From JAWVFM01 sp963771655 (lineage in GTDB: Bacteria; Actinomycetota; Thermoleophilia; Solirubrobacterales; 70-9), in assembly GCA_963771655.1 (NCBI GenBank), contig CAVYUG010000002.1:124001-188000 (forward strand): DNA of 64,000 nt. Reading direction: 5' to 3'. The translations under genes were made by a program, and so were the position numbers. This document shows positions 1 through 8,137 of the stretch, one piece after another (the first letter of the stretch is position 1; each line of letters begins with the position of its first letter). The notes below the pieces were generated by a model that was not told the DNA's origin, ran no database searches, and was given only the letters and a program-made list of their open reading frames with translations.

Positions 1-1
1 G

Positions 2-256
2 GTTCGCGCCCAGCTCAACAACGCGGGCGAGTACGTCCTCCTCGGACGCGCGCCGCTCGCCGCGGGCCGACACCGGATCGAGGTCCGCGTCCACGGCGCG
101 GACCTCCATCCGGGGAGCGGCGGGCGGCCGGGCCCGATCGGGCCGCTGGTGCTGAGCTCACAGGATCCGGCGGACACGCGCATCGCAACGGTGCCGGCCT
201 CACGGGCCAACGAGCTCTGCGGCCGCAGCTGGGATTGGGTCGAGGCCCTTCGCTGA
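2..256 (+). CDS. C-terminal fragment of an unidentified surface/membrane protein (5' end outside window)
   Basis: The frame is open from base 2 to a TGA at 254-256 and encodes 84 residues; the start lies before the window. The fragment looks like an extracytoplasmic beta-rich tail: alternating hydrophobic strands (YVLLGRAPL, HRIEVRVHG, PLVLSS) and a final segment with CGRSWDWV. The last residues resemble the end of the large membrane protein at 49983-52460, which also finishes with a strand block and CGR-Y-VD. This suggests a paralogue of that family, whose C-terminal soluble domain would face outside the membrane. Function cannot be assigned from the tail alone. It is followed by a 46-bp gap and a gene on the opposite strand. 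Confidence 0.6.
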   Translation, partial: VRAQLNNAGEYVLLGRAPLAAGRHRIEVRVHGADLHPGSGGRPGPIGPLVLSSQDPADTRIATVPASRANELCGRSWDWVEALR

Positions 257-302
257 TCGCGTGGGTCAGAGCGCCGAGCCGCCTGTCCGGCCGCTCGAGT
301 GC

Positions 303-542
303 TCAGGTGCCCCGCCGGCGTGTGTGCGACACGAGCTTCTCGACGCCGATCCACACCAGGCCCAAGAGGAGAATCGGGACGGCGAAGAATGCGATCACGC
401 CCAGGCCCGCCGCGACAATGAGCGCGAACGCGGCGAGAGCGGTCGCCATCGCCAGGTCGATCGCGAGCGCGCGGCGGGCGCGGCGCTCGGCGGCTTGCCG
501 CGCTCGCCGATCGGTGCGGGGTGGCGGGGCGCTGACCGTCAT
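303..542 (-). CDS. Small membrane protein, 79 aa
   Basis: The protein has a basic N-terminal stretch (residues 9-24, rich in R and A) followed by a long hydrophobic stretch at about residues 26-67, enough for one long or two short membrane helices, and a basic tail (HTRRRGT). The ATG at 540-542 overlaps the TGA of the upstream glycosidase gene in an ATGA arrangement, so the two are probably translationally coupled and cotranscribed. No known family is recognised. A role as a membrane partner of the glycosidase is only an inference from the overlap. A longer in-frame extension upstream exists but overlaps the glycosidase gene and lacks protein-like character. Confidence 0.6.
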   Translation of the reverse strand: MTVSAPPPRTDRRARQAAERRARRALAIDLAMATALAAFALIVAAGLGVIAFFAVPILLLGLVWIGVEKLVSHTRRRGT

Positions 543-1699
543 CTCTCGGCCGGGGCGGAGTACACGGCGAAGAAGTCTCGGTCGTCCGGGGTCAGGTACC
601 TGGTCGGCGAACGAAACATGTCGGGCAGCAGGTTTGACGGATCCTGCGCGCCCGGGCGCCTGTAGGTGATGAAGCTGACCCAGTCCTGGTTGATGTCGAG
701 CTCGAGAGCCCGGACCGCACCGGCACGCTTGAGGATGCGCGCGAGACTCCCAACAGTCTGATAGTTCGCGGCAGCGTAGATCAGGTTCCCATGGCGGTCG
801 ATGCCGACGCCCGACCGCCACACCCGGATCGCGTTGTGGACGGTGAAACCCCATTGCGGCCCGTCGCTCAGGTTCGGGTTGAGGCGTCCGTGGTCGATGA
901 TCAGGGGCAGGTTCTGCTTGGCGAAGTAGACGTTCGGGCCCGCGGTCGATCCTCCGCGCCAGGCACCGAGGTTTACCTGCCCGTTTCGGTAATCCGTGAG
1001 CGTCGCGATGCCCTTGACCATCGGCGCGATCGTCTCGCCGCGGTAGACGAGCCCCGCGTTGCTCGTGCTGAGCGGGAACCCCCCGTTGAACGTGGCGACG
1101 ACCCGTTTGCGCAACGCCGGCGGCACCTCCGACGGACCCCGGTGCGCGAGCGTTCCGGGAGGCTCTTGGACGCCCGGCATGTAGGCGAGCCGGGTGCGAC
1201 CGGAGTCGATCCAGGCCACGCCGGCGACGAACTGCGGGTATGCGGCTGAGCTACGGAACGTCGTGACCATCACAGGGGGGGTCCCGCCGCCGCCTGCGGC
1301 TGCCGGGCGCCAGACGCCCTCACTCGGTAGGGCGGGACGGATCACCGGCCGGATGTTGGGCGGGGTGTAGGGCTGGGCAGGGCGACGGTGTTGGCGACGC
1401 GAGGACCTCGACGCCTGGTTTGCGGAGGCGTGGACGCCCACATGGGGCAGGGAGCGAATTGTCGGGCCGCCCTTCGAGGGTGCGTTCAGCGTGTAGTACC
1501 AGTCCTCGATCTGCGAGACGAGGCCGTTGCCGCCGTTGTTGCGGAGCCACTCGACGCTCTCGACGCCGAGGCCGACGTTGTAGCGGCCGGTCATCGCACT
1601 GACGTACGAGTAGCCAGCTGGGATCAGGCAGATCACCGCTGCGAGCAACACGACCCGGCGGACTCGCCGCCAAGTCGCGATGCCACGGTCGCGACGCAC
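539..1699 (-). CDS. Phosphodiester glycosidase (NAGPA/DUF2233-like) family protein, membrane-anchored
   Basis: A 386-residue protein with an N-terminal membrane anchor at about residues 14-35, a proline/arginine-rich linker (about 90-130) and a C-terminal domain resembling the N-acetylglucosamine-1-phosphodiester alpha-N-acetylglucosaminidase family. Supporting segments are VATFNGGFP, YRGETIAPMVKG, the GFTVHNAIRVWRSGVGID strand block and ALELDINQDW near the end, the position of the conserved acidic residues in this family. In bacteria such proteins are predicted to cleave sugar phosphodiesters in cell-surface polymers; the substrate here is unknown. The start is GTG at 1699. It overlaps the small membrane gene downstream by 4 bp. 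Confidence 0.75.
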   Translation of the reverse strand: MRRDRGIATWRRVRRVVLLAAVICLIPAGYSYVSAMTGRYNVGLGVESVEWLRNNGGNGLVSQIEDWYYTLNAPSKGGPTIRSLPHVGVHASANQASRSSRRQHRRPAQPYTPPNIRPVIRPALPSEGVWRPAAAGGGGTPPVMVTTFRSSAAYPQFVAGVAWIDSGRTRLAYMPGVQEPPGTLAHRGPSEVPPALRKRVVATFNGGFPLSTSNAGLVYRGETIAPMVKGIATLTDYRNGQVNLGAWRGGSTAGPNVYFAKQNLPLIIDHGRLNPNLSDGPQWGFTVHNAIRVWRSGVGIDRHGNLIYAAANYQTVGSLARILKRAGAVRALELDINQDWVSFITYRRPGAQDPSNLLPDMFRSPTRYLTPDDRDFFAVYSAPAER

Positions 1700-1778
1700 A
1701 CCGGGATCGTGCGCTTCGAGGCTGAACCGGCGCTAACGGCCGGGTGAGGGTGTTCTTATGCCTCTGGATAACCGAGGT

Positions 1779-2168
1779 CTAAGCGGCGACGCGCTGGGTG
1801 TCGCCCCGCGAGCGCGTCCGGCCGCGACGCCGACGGGCGTGGCGGTCGATCGACGCCGGTGTCGGCGCGGGCTCTTCGCTCTCGGCCGCGCTTCTCACCT
1901 CGGCCAGGGCGGCCGGGCCCCAGAGCGCCTCGACGAGCCGCAGCGCCTCGGCGGTGCGGCTCTCGAGCATCCGCTCCCGGCCCGCGGTGCCGTTCAGCCC
2001 GAAGCCGAAGCCGTAGAGGCGGTTGACGTCGGTGCAGAGCCCGGTCGCCGTCGCCGGCCAGCGGCCGCGGATCCTCAGGACCGCCTCCTCGAAGAGGCGA
2101 ATGGTGGGATTGCTCCGGTCGGCCTTCGGCGTCAGGGGGGTCAGCTGGATTGTTCTGTTGTGACTCAT
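1779..2168 (-). CDS. Hypothetical protein, 129 aa
   Basis: The ATG at 2166-2168 is preceded by a good ribosome-binding site (AAGGAG, about 6 nt upstream), which supports it as a real gene. The N-terminal 95 residues look globular and helical, with conserved-looking segments TIRLFEEAVLRIRGRW, CTDVNRLYGFGFGLNG and AEALRLVEALWGP. The last 30 residues are arginine-rich and probably disordered. No signal peptide or membrane helix is seen. It stands alone between glyS and the glycosidase operon on the same strand. I do not recognise the family. Confidence 0.55.
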   Translation of the reverse strand: MSHNRTIQLTPLTPKADRSNPTIRLFEEAVLRIRGRWPATATGLCTDVNRLYGFGFGLNGTAGRERMLESRTAEALRLVEALWGPAALAEVRSAAESEEPAPTPASIDRHARRRRGRTRSRGDTQRVAA

Positions 2169-2272
2169 GGGCAGCTCCTTCGTGCACCGATCACGCTACG
2201 CCGCGTCCGGAAAGCGGAGCTGAAGACGAAGGCAAGGGGAGCTCAAGGAGATCGGGAGCCGCGGCGGGCGGC

Positions 2273-3640
2273 TCAGCCCAGCTTGGGGCTGGTCCACGGT
2301 GCAGCGAGGCGCTCGGCGAGCTCGTCCGCGAGGCCCTCGATCGGCATCCGCACCTGCTCGAGCGTGTCGCGGTCGCGCAGGGTCACCGTGTCGTCCTCGA
2401 GCGTCTGACCGTCCACGGTCACGCCCCAGGGCGTCCCGATCTCGTCCTGGCGGCGGTAGCGCTTGCCGATCGACCCGCCCTCGTCGTACTCGGCGTCGAG
2501 GCGGGCCCGAAGCGCGTCGAACACCTCGCGCGCCTTCTCCGGCATCCCCTCCTTCGAGACCAGCGGCAGCACCGCCACCTTGACCGGAGCGAGACGGGGG
2601 TGGAGCCGAAGGACCGTGCGCTGGCGACCCTCCACCTCCTCGGTGTCGTAGGCGTCGACGAGAAACGCCAACACCGCCCGATCGGCGCCCGCCGCGGGCT
2701 CGATCACGTGCGGGACGTACGCGGTCTTCGCCTGCTGGTCGAAGTACTCGAGCTTCTCGCCGGACGCCTCCGCGTGCGCCTTCAGGTCGAAGTCGCCGCG
2801 ATTGGCGATTCCCTCGAGCTCCGACCAGCCGATCGGGAACAGGTACTCGATGTCGCTGGTGGCAGAGGAGTAGTGCGAGAGCTCGTCGGCGTCGTGCGGG
2901 CGGACCCGCAGGTAGTCGGGCCTCAACCCGAGCTCCTCGTACCAGGTCCGCCGGCGATCGATCCATTGCCGGTACCAGTCGTCGGCGTCGTCGGGCGGGA
3001 CGAAGAACTCCATCTCCATCTGCTCGAACTCGCGGGTGCGGAAGATGAAGTTGCCGGTGACGATCTCGTTGCGAAAGGACTTGCCGACCTGGGCGATGCC
3101 GAACGGCGGCGCGACCCGCGCGAACTGGAGGACGTTCTTGAAGTTGATGAAGATGCCCTGCGCGGTCTCCGGCCGCAGGTAGACCACCGCCGCCTGGTCC
3201 TCCACCGGCCCCATGTGGGTCTTGAACATGAGGTTGAACTGGCGGGCATCGGTGAGGTCGCAGTCATCCGCCTCGCCGGGGTGCTTCGAGGGCTTGCGCC
3301 CGCACTGGGAGTCGGTGAGCTTGTCGGCCCGGAAGCGCAGCTTGCAGGTGCGGCAATCGACGAGCGGGTCGGTGAACCCTTCGAGATGGCCCGAGGCCTC
3401 CCAGACGCGAGGGTGCTGGATGATCGCCGAGTCGAGCGCGACGATCCGCTCCGGCGCGGAGAGCATCGCTCGCCACCACTCCTCCTTGACGTTTCGCTTC
3501 AGCAGCACGCCGTAGTGACCGAAGTCGTAGGTCGACGCGATCCCGCCGTAGATCTCGGAGGCGGGGAACGCGAATCCCCTCCGCTTGCACAGCGAGACGA
3601 TCTCGTCGAGGGTGATGTTCACCGGCGGCGCGTCGCTCAT
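2273..3640 (-). CDS. glyS: Glycyl-tRNA synthetase, homodimeric (alpha2) type
   Basis: This enzyme charges tRNA-Gly with glycine in the cytoplasm. The 455-residue length matches bacterial/archaeal-type alpha2 GlyRS, not the two-subunit GlyQ/GlyS type. The N-terminus has IYGGIASTYDFGHYG, then class II catalytic blocks: motif 2 in SFRNEIVTGNFIFRTREFEQ and the nearby EMEFFVPP. A cysteine cluster (CRTCKLRF ... QCG) lies in the insertion after motif 1. The C-terminal anticodon-binding domain begins near LAPVKVAVLPLV and contains GSIGKRYRRQDEIGTPW. The ATG at 3638-3640 begins MSDAPPVNITLDEIV, typical of the family. Monocistronic as far as visible. Confidence 0.97.
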   Translation of the reverse strand: MSDAPPVNITLDEIVSLCKRRGFAFPASEIYGGIASTYDFGHYGVLLKRNVKEEWWRAMLSAPERIVALDSAIIQHPRVWEASGHLEGFTDPLVDCRTCKLRFRADKLTDSQCGRKPSKHPGEADDCDLTDARQFNLMFKTHMGPVEDQAAVVYLRPETAQGIFINFKNVLQFARVAPPFGIAQVGKSFRNEIVTGNFIFRTREFEQMEMEFFVPPDDADDWYRQWIDRRRTWYEELGLRPDYLRVRPHDADELSHYSSATSDIEYLFPIGWSELEGIANRGDFDLKAHAEASGEKLEYFDQQAKTAYVPHVIEPAAGADRAVLAFLVDAYDTEEVEGRQRTVLRLHPRLAPVKVAVLPLVSKEGMPEKAREVFDALRARLDAEYDEGGSIGKRYRRQDEIGTPWGVTVDGQTLEDDTVTLRDRDTLEQVRMPIEGLADELAERLAAPWTSPKLG

Positions 3641-3689
3641 GGTCGCCGGAGGCTAACGGGGGCGCCGCGCCGTCTAGGCTTCGCGCCGT

Positions 3690-5432
3690 CTAGGGCTTCG
3701 CCCTGGCGGTCAGCTTGAGCTTCGTCGTCTTGCCATTGCGGTCGGTGACCTTGACCTTGAACCGAAGCTTCTTGCCGGCGAGCTTTCGGGTTCGCACGAG
3801 CGCCTTCTTCACGGCCTTCTCGACGAGCTTGGTCCCGTTGCCGGTGGCCTTGAGCACTCGGGCCTTGGCCTTCACGACGTGGCCGCCCCGGATCTTGACG
3901 CCGCGCTTGGTCGCCTTGCCGCCGGCGAATCGCAGGCCCTTCGGGAGCTTCAGCGCGGTCCTCTTGACCTTCGCCCTGTCGCTCACGACCAGCTTCAGGT
4001 GCGGGTTGTCGGAGGAGGCCTTCGCTAGCTTCGCCCGGGCCTTGGGCTTCGCGTGGCCACCGCCACCGCCGCCTCCTCCGCCGCCACCGCCGCCTCCGCC
4101 TCCGCCTCCACAGCCCTGGACCGTGGAGGGGACGGGCCCGTGCGTCGCGGCGCCGTTCCAGCCGGCGAAGTCGGTCTGGAACGCCGGCGTCGCGCCCGTG
4201 CAGAGGTCGCGCGAGGTGACGACCAGGCCGTCAGCGGCGAAATTGAGCACGAAGTGCGAGAGGGGGATGTCGGGGATGTTCATGAACGCGTTCCCCGGGC
4301 CGCGCTGCGGATCCAGGATGAAGGAGCCGAAGAGCTGGATGTGGAGCGGCCCCTGGAGGTCGAGGCCGAGGCGCGGGAGCGTCTGGCCCGGCGTCGGATC
4401 GGTGAGGACGACGGGGCCCGAGAGGGGTTGGGTGAGATAGGGCGACTCGGCGGTCGCCTGCCCGATGACGGTGGCCGCCGGGCAGGTGCCCGCCTGGAAC
4501 GCAGCGAGCGGGCACCGGTTGACCAGCTTGTTGGCGTCGGCGCCGATGCCGCTCGGGAGGATGGCGGTCACGTTCTGGACCCCAGCCTCGCCCGGGTCCT
4601 GGTCGACGATGGTCGCGAGCGGAGGATGCGTGGTCGCCGCCGTGTGGCCCTTGGAGCCGATCGTCGACGAGAACGTGGGCGAGAAGTCGAGCGCGCCGCA
4701 GTTGGTCGGGGTGTAGCCGGCGGACCCCGTCACCGTCGCCCCGCCGTAGGCGTCCGCGTCGAAGTTCGTGGTCGAGGGCCCGCAGGACGTTGGGTTGCGC
4801 GAGAACCCCTTCTTCGGGTTCCCGGCGGATCCGAAGAGCGTCACCGTCATCGAGTTGATGTGGGTCGGGAGCCCCGACGAGGTGTTGGGGATGTTGTTGA
4901 TGACGCTGTCGAGCCCGTAATCGGTGGTTCGCAGCTTCACCGCCGACTGGAGGATCACCGGGGGCAGCACCGAGGGCAGCGGCGGTATCGATACCGGTCG
5001 CAGGACGATCCCGAACCGCGCCGGCTCACCCGGCTGCGGCGTCAGGTTGTAGATCGAGCCTGTGATGTTGAGGGTCACGGGGACAAACAGCACGGTCACG
5101 GTCGCGTTGGTCGTGGTCGAGCCGACCTCAGAGGCAGCGGGGCAGTTGTCCCCGTTCAGCTGGCTCACCGTGCAGAGCGGCGTGGCGGTCGGGTCTGCGA
5201 CCTGGCCGGGCGCGAGGTGCACGGTGAGGTCCTTGACGTCGTCGCCGCCGAACTCGATGTGGAAGCTGAAGTTGCTGTTGGCGCCGGCGTTGGTGTTCGC
5301 CGGCGTGGCGGAGAGGTTGTTCAGCGTGATCGCGGCGTCGGCGCGCGCGGCGAAGGCGAGGAGGACGGCGCAGAAGGCAGCGAGCGCAAGCGCTCCCCGC
5401 GCGGCCAAGCTCTTCTCCCGCAACCCATCCAT
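3690..5432 (-). CDS. Large secreted protein with an 18-residue polyglycine hinge
   Basis: A 580-residue exported protein. Residues 1-33 form a signal peptide (basic start, hydrophobic core, cleavage near ARADA-AI). Residues 35-440 are threonine/asparagine/proline-rich beta-type sequence with paired cysteines (CTVSQLNGDNCPA, NPTSCGPST, RCPLAAFQAGTCPA) and no recognised catalytic motif. A run of 18 glycines (codons at 4056-4109, mixed GGC, GGA and GGT) follows a cysteine and joins a very basic C-terminal region of about 120 residues (KPKARAKLAK, KLRFKVKVTD), which might bind an acidic surface polymer. Proteins of this composition are common in soil actinobacteria, but the function is unknown. 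Convergent with nothing; it lies 49 bp from glyS on the same strand. Confidence 0.75.
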   Translation of the reverse strand: MDGLREKSLAARGALALAAFCAVLLAFAARADAAITLNNLSATPANTNAGANSNFSFHIEFGGDDVKDLTVHLAPGQVADPTATPLCTVSQLNGDNCPAASEVGSTTTNATVTVLFVPVTLNITGSIYNLTPQPGEPARFGIVLRPVSIPPLPSVLPPVILQSAVKLRTTDYGLDSVINNIPNTSSGLPTHINSMTVTLFGSAGNPKKGFSRNPTSCGPSTTNFDADAYGGATVTGSAGYTPTNCGALDFSPTFSSTIGSKGHTAATTHPPLATIVDQDPGEAGVQNVTAILPSGIGADANKLVNRCPLAAFQAGTCPAATVIGQATAESPYLTQPLSGPVVLTDPTPGQTLPRLGLDLQGPLHIQLFGSFILDPQRGPGNAFMNIPDIPLSHFVLNFAADGLVVTSRDLCTGATPAFQTDFAGWNGAATHGPVPSTVQGCGGGGGGGGGGGGGGGGGGHAKPKARAKLAKASSDNPHLKLVVSDRAKVKRTALKLPKGLRFAGGKATKRGVKIRGGHVVKAKARVLKATGNGTKLVEKAVKKALVRTRKLAGKKLRFKVKVTDRNGKTTKLKLTARAKP

Positions 5433-5503
5433 GTCCCGCAGCTCGGGGGATCATAGGGCGGCGGGTGCGCGCCCGAGCCACTGCGATACTTCTAGGCACA
5501 TGC

Positions 5504-5548
5504 GGGCGCCTGCGGCGCCCTTACACGCCGCTTTCGGGGCAAAGCCCC
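5504..5548 (+). other. Two adjacent hairpins in the spacer upstream of the FmdB-type gene
   Basis: A perfect 7-bp hairpin (arms GGGCGCC/GGCGCCC, loop TGC, 5504-5520) is followed by a 5-bp hairpin (GGGGC-AAA-GCCCC, 5536-5548). Both lie in the divergent spacer just upstream of the ATG at 5562 and could be transcribed as part of its leader. No T-tract follows either, so neither is an obvious terminator. Role unknown. Confidence 0.4.
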
Positions 5549-5561
5549 TCACTTACAAACC

Positions 5562-5864
5562 ATGCCGATTTACGAGTACCGCTGCCGCAACGGCCACACC
5601 TTCGAGGTCTTCCAGAGCATGTCGGAGGACCCCGTGAAGACGTGCGAGGAGTGCGGCGCGCCGGTGGAGCGGGTCTTCCATCCGGTGGCGGTCCACTTCA
5701 AGGGCTCGGGCTTCTACACCACCGACTACGCGAAAAAGGGCGCGAAGAAGGCGGAGTCGGACGGGGCGAGCAAGGACTCCTCGTCCTCGTCCTCCTCCGG
5801 CGCGAAGAAGGACGGGTCAGCTAAGGAGAAGAGCTCCGAGAAGTCGGCGAAGAAGCCCGAGTGA
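5562..5864 (+). CDS. FmdB family putative zinc-ribbon protein
   Basis: A 100-residue protein starting MPIYEYRC, the hallmark of the FmdB zinc-ribbon family. Metal ligands visible are C8, H12 (within RNGH) and the pair C28/C31 in CEECG; the first knuckle is C-x3-H where many members have CxxC. The middle segment (HPVAVHFKGSGFYTTDYAKK) matches the conserved family block. Residues 62-100 are a low-complexity serine/lysine tail with a run of seven consecutive serines. The family is named after a putative formamidase regulator, but the molecular role of most members is undefined. It is convergent with the LCP gene, separated by a palindromic repeat. Confidence 0.85.
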   Translation: MPIYEYRCRNGHTFEVFQSMSEDPVKTCEECGAPVERVFHPVAVHFKGSGFYTTDYAKKGAKKAESDGASKDSSSSSSSGAKKDGSAKEKSSEKSAKKPE

Positions 5865-5876
5865 CGCCGCCATTCG

Positions 5877-5926
5877 GTTCGTTGCGGGGTTGTGGGTGCT
5901 ATAGCACCCAAAAGTCCACAACGAAC
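5877..5926. repeat. Dispersed palindromic repeat, copy 1
   Basis: A 50-bp imperfect palindrome fills the gap between two convergent genes. Outer arms are GTTCGTTG/CAACGAAC and the core is a perfect 18-bp palindrome TGGGTGCTATAGCACCCA at 5893-5910. A diverged copy with the same outer arm and the same GCTATAGCAC core lies at 20543-20590. The position between convergent genes would also suit a bidirectional terminator, but there is no T-tract on either side. Confidence 0.65.
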
Positions 5927-5931
5927 GCTCG

Positions 5932-7158
5932 CTAGCCCGTCGGGGCCGGGCTGCAGGCCGGGTCGCTCGGCGGGTCGTGGCCCAGGAACCGCTTCACGGC
6001 GCGCAGGCACTCCGAGTGCGAGACGACGAGGTTGCCGGCGGCGGACGTGCCCGATGGCTTCAGCACGTCGGCGCCGGAGGTCCCCGAGATCGCTGCCGAG
6101 AACACGAGCTGCGGCAGGGTGAACGCGCCCATGTCGCTGACGAACGCCTTCGGCGCGTTCCAGGCGATGAACGGGCCGTGCAGGAAGTTGTAGGGGAGGC
6201 GCAGCGGGTCGGTGAGGCGGCTCTTGATGCCGTTGAGGACGATCTGCTGGAACTGCGCGCGCTCGATGTCGCTTCCCGTGAACTGGCCGTGGCCGCAGGT
6301 GTTCTCGCGCGTGCGGGCGAGCGTCAGCGCCTGGTCGGCATCGAGCGTGTGGGTGCCCTTGTCGAGCTTCAGGCTGAAGCCGCCCTGAGAGGCGCCGCCG
6401 GAGATGTCGGAGCAGACCTTCTCTGGAAGGTCGACCTCGACGCCCCCGATCGAGTTGATGAAGTCGCGGAAGCCGTTGAAGTCGACGATCGCGATGTGGT
6501 CGATCGGCATGCCGAGGAAGTCCTCAATCGTCTTGACCGTCAGCTTCGCGCCGCCGAAGGCGTAGGCGGAGTTGATCTTCTGCCCGCCATGCCCGGGAAT
6601 CATCGCGAGCGTGTCGCGCGGGATCGAGAGCTTGCGGAAAGTCGTCGCGCCCGCGCGCACGAGGAGGATCGTGTCGGACCGGTACGGCACGCAGGTCTTC
6701 GGCGGTGTCTCCCCGCGGCTCGCGGCCTTCACGCAGTGCTCGGGCGTCGCCTCGCCCTTCGACGCGAGCCCAGACGGACGCACGTCGGTACCGAGCACGA
6801 GGATGGTCTGCGGGTCGACCGCGAGGAACGGGTTGCCGCCGAGCAGGTCGTCGACCCCGCCCGCGAGCTTCGAGCTCTGGATCTGCGCCGAGATGGCGAA
6901 CAGCACGATGCTGAGGAGGATCCATCCGAGCGCCGCGATCCCCACCCACTTGAGGACCCTGCGCCACATCGGCTTCGGCGCGCCGGGAAGCTTCGGCTTC
7001 TTGGGCCCTGTGTCCTTGGGCGCCTTCGAGGAGCCGCCGAGCCGATCGCGCAGCCCGGAGACGTCGGGCCGATGCCAACCCGAGAAGACGCCGCGGCGTG
7101 ACTTGTAGACCTTGTACTCGGGGCGCTCGGGCTGACCCCGGGGGTCGTCGGGAGGCAT
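5932..7158 (-). CDS. LCP (LytR-CpsA-Psr) family cell-wall polymer ligase
   Basis: LCP enzymes transfer polyprenyl-linked glycopolymers onto peptidoglycan outside the membrane. The 408-residue protein has a cytoplasmic proline/lysine-rich N-terminus, a membrane helix at about residues 68-92 (VGIAALGWILLSIVLFAIS) and an external LCP domain at about 105-320. Signature segments are ILVLGTDVRP, RSDTILLVR, SIPRDTLAMIPG, KINSAYAFGG and DADQALTLARTRE with ERAQFQQ, covering the conserved Asp and Arg residues that bind the pyrophosphate and magnesium. The C-terminal 90 residues form a family-typical accessory region. It diverges from the ROK kinase gene across about 22 bp, so their promoters must overlap. 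Confidence 0.93.
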   Translation of the reverse strand: MPPDDPRGQPERPEYKVYKSRRGVFSGWHRPDVSGLRDRLGGSSKAPKDTGPKKPKLPGAPKPMWRRVLKWVGIAALGWILLSIVLFAISAQIQSSKLAGGVDDLLGGNPFLAVDPQTILVLGTDVRPSGLASKGEATPEHCVKAASRGETPPKTCVPYRSDTILLVRAGATTFRKLSIPRDTLAMIPGHGGQKINSAYAFGGAKLTVKTIEDFLGMPIDHIAIVDFNGFRDFINSIGGVEVDLPEKVCSDISGGASQGGFSLKLDKGTHTLDADQALTLARTRENTCGHGQFTGSDIERAQFQQIVLNGIKSRLTDPLRLPYNFLHGPFIAWNAPKAFVSDMGAFTLPQLVFSAAISGTSGADVLKPSGTSAAGNLVVSHSECLRAVKRFLGHDPPSDPACSPAPTG

Positions 7159-7180
7159 CGGGGGTTATGAATACTCGTTG

Positions 7181-8134
7181 ATGGCTGAGACGGTTGGAGT
7201 CGACCTCGGCGGGACCAAGATGGCGGTGGGCGTCACCGACGGCGATGTCGAGCTGCTCTACCGTTCGACGGCACCGAGCGTGGGCCTCCATCAGAATGAG
7301 GTCCTCGCCACGCTCGAGCGCCAGCTCCACGCGGCGCTCGAGGCACGCCCCGAGACACAGGCGATCGGCCTCGGGATCCCGTGCACGATCGACCGCGAGC
7401 GCGGGGTCGCGATCGAGGCGGTGAACCTCGACCTGGCGGACGTCCCGATCCGCGACCTCATCTCCGAGCGCCTCGGGCTCCCGACCTTCATCGACAACGA
7501 CGCGAACGTCGCGGCGATCGCCGAGCACCTCTTCGGCGCCGGGCGCGGTGCGCGCGACCTCGTCCTCCTGACGATCGGCACCGGGATCGGGGGCGGGCTC
7601 ATCCTCGAGGGGAAGCCCTACCGCGGGTCGACCGGAGCCGGCGCCGAGCTCGGGCACATGGTGATCGACAAGGACGGCCCGCGCTGCCAGGGAAACTGCC
7701 CCAACCGGGGCTGCCTGGAAGCGCTCGCCTCCGGGCACGCGCTTGCGCGAGCGGGCGCCGCCGTCGCCGAGCGCGAGCCCGAGTCGGCGCTCGGGCGGCT
7801 GCGTTCCGGCGGCCAGGTGATCGACGGCAAGGACGTCACGGCGGCGGCGATGGCCGGCGACGATGCCGCGGTCGGGGCGGTCGCCGAGATCGGGCGCAAC
7901 CTGGGGATCGGCCTGGCGAGCTTCGCGAACATCTTCGACCCGGACGTGATCGTGATCGGGGGCGGGGTGATCGCCGTGGGCGATCTGCTCCTCGAGCCGG
8001 CGCGGGAGGAGCTTCGCGCAAGAGCGCTGCCGCCGATGAATGAGGTGAACGTGAAGGCGGCCGAGCTCGGTCCCGACGCGGGAATGATCGGGGCCGCGGC
8101 GCTGGCTGCGATCGAGCTGGGGGACGCGGGGTAG
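7181..8134 (+). CDS. ROK family sugar kinase (glucokinase-like)
   Basis: Predicted to phosphorylate glucose or a related sugar with ATP. The N-terminal phosphate-binding loop is VGVDLGGTKMAVGV (residues about 5-18); NDANVAAIAEH, LTIGTGIGGGLI and the ROK zinc signature GHMVIDKDGPRCQGNCPNRG followed by CLEAL are all present, with the His and three Cys ligands intact. No DNA-binding domain precedes the kinase, so it is an enzyme and not a ROK repressor. Length (317 aa) fits glucokinases. The ATG at 7181 is chosen; a TTG directly before it is an alternative. Only 3 bp separate it from rsmI downstream. Confidence 0.92.
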   Translation: MAETVGVDLGGTKMAVGVTDGDVELLYRSTAPSVGLHQNEVLATLERQLHAALEARPETQAIGLGIPCTIDRERGVAIEAVNLDLADVPIRDLISERLGLPTFIDNDANVAAIAEHLFGAGRGARDLVLLTIGTGIGGGLILEGKPYRGSTGAGAELGHMVIDKDGPRCQGNCPNRGCLEALASGHALARAGAAVAEREPESALGRLRSGGQVIDGKDVTAAAMAGDDAAVGAVAEIGRNLGIGLASFANIFDPDVIVIGGGVIAVGDLLLEPAREELRARALPPMNEVNVKAAELGPDAGMIGAAALAAIELGDAG

Positions 8135-8137
8135 CCG

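Noticed and set aside
4056..4109. Polyglycine tract as a simple-sequence expansion error
   Set aside because: Codons are mixed GGC, GGA and GGT, so it is not a pure nucleotide repeat; it reads as a real glycine hinge.
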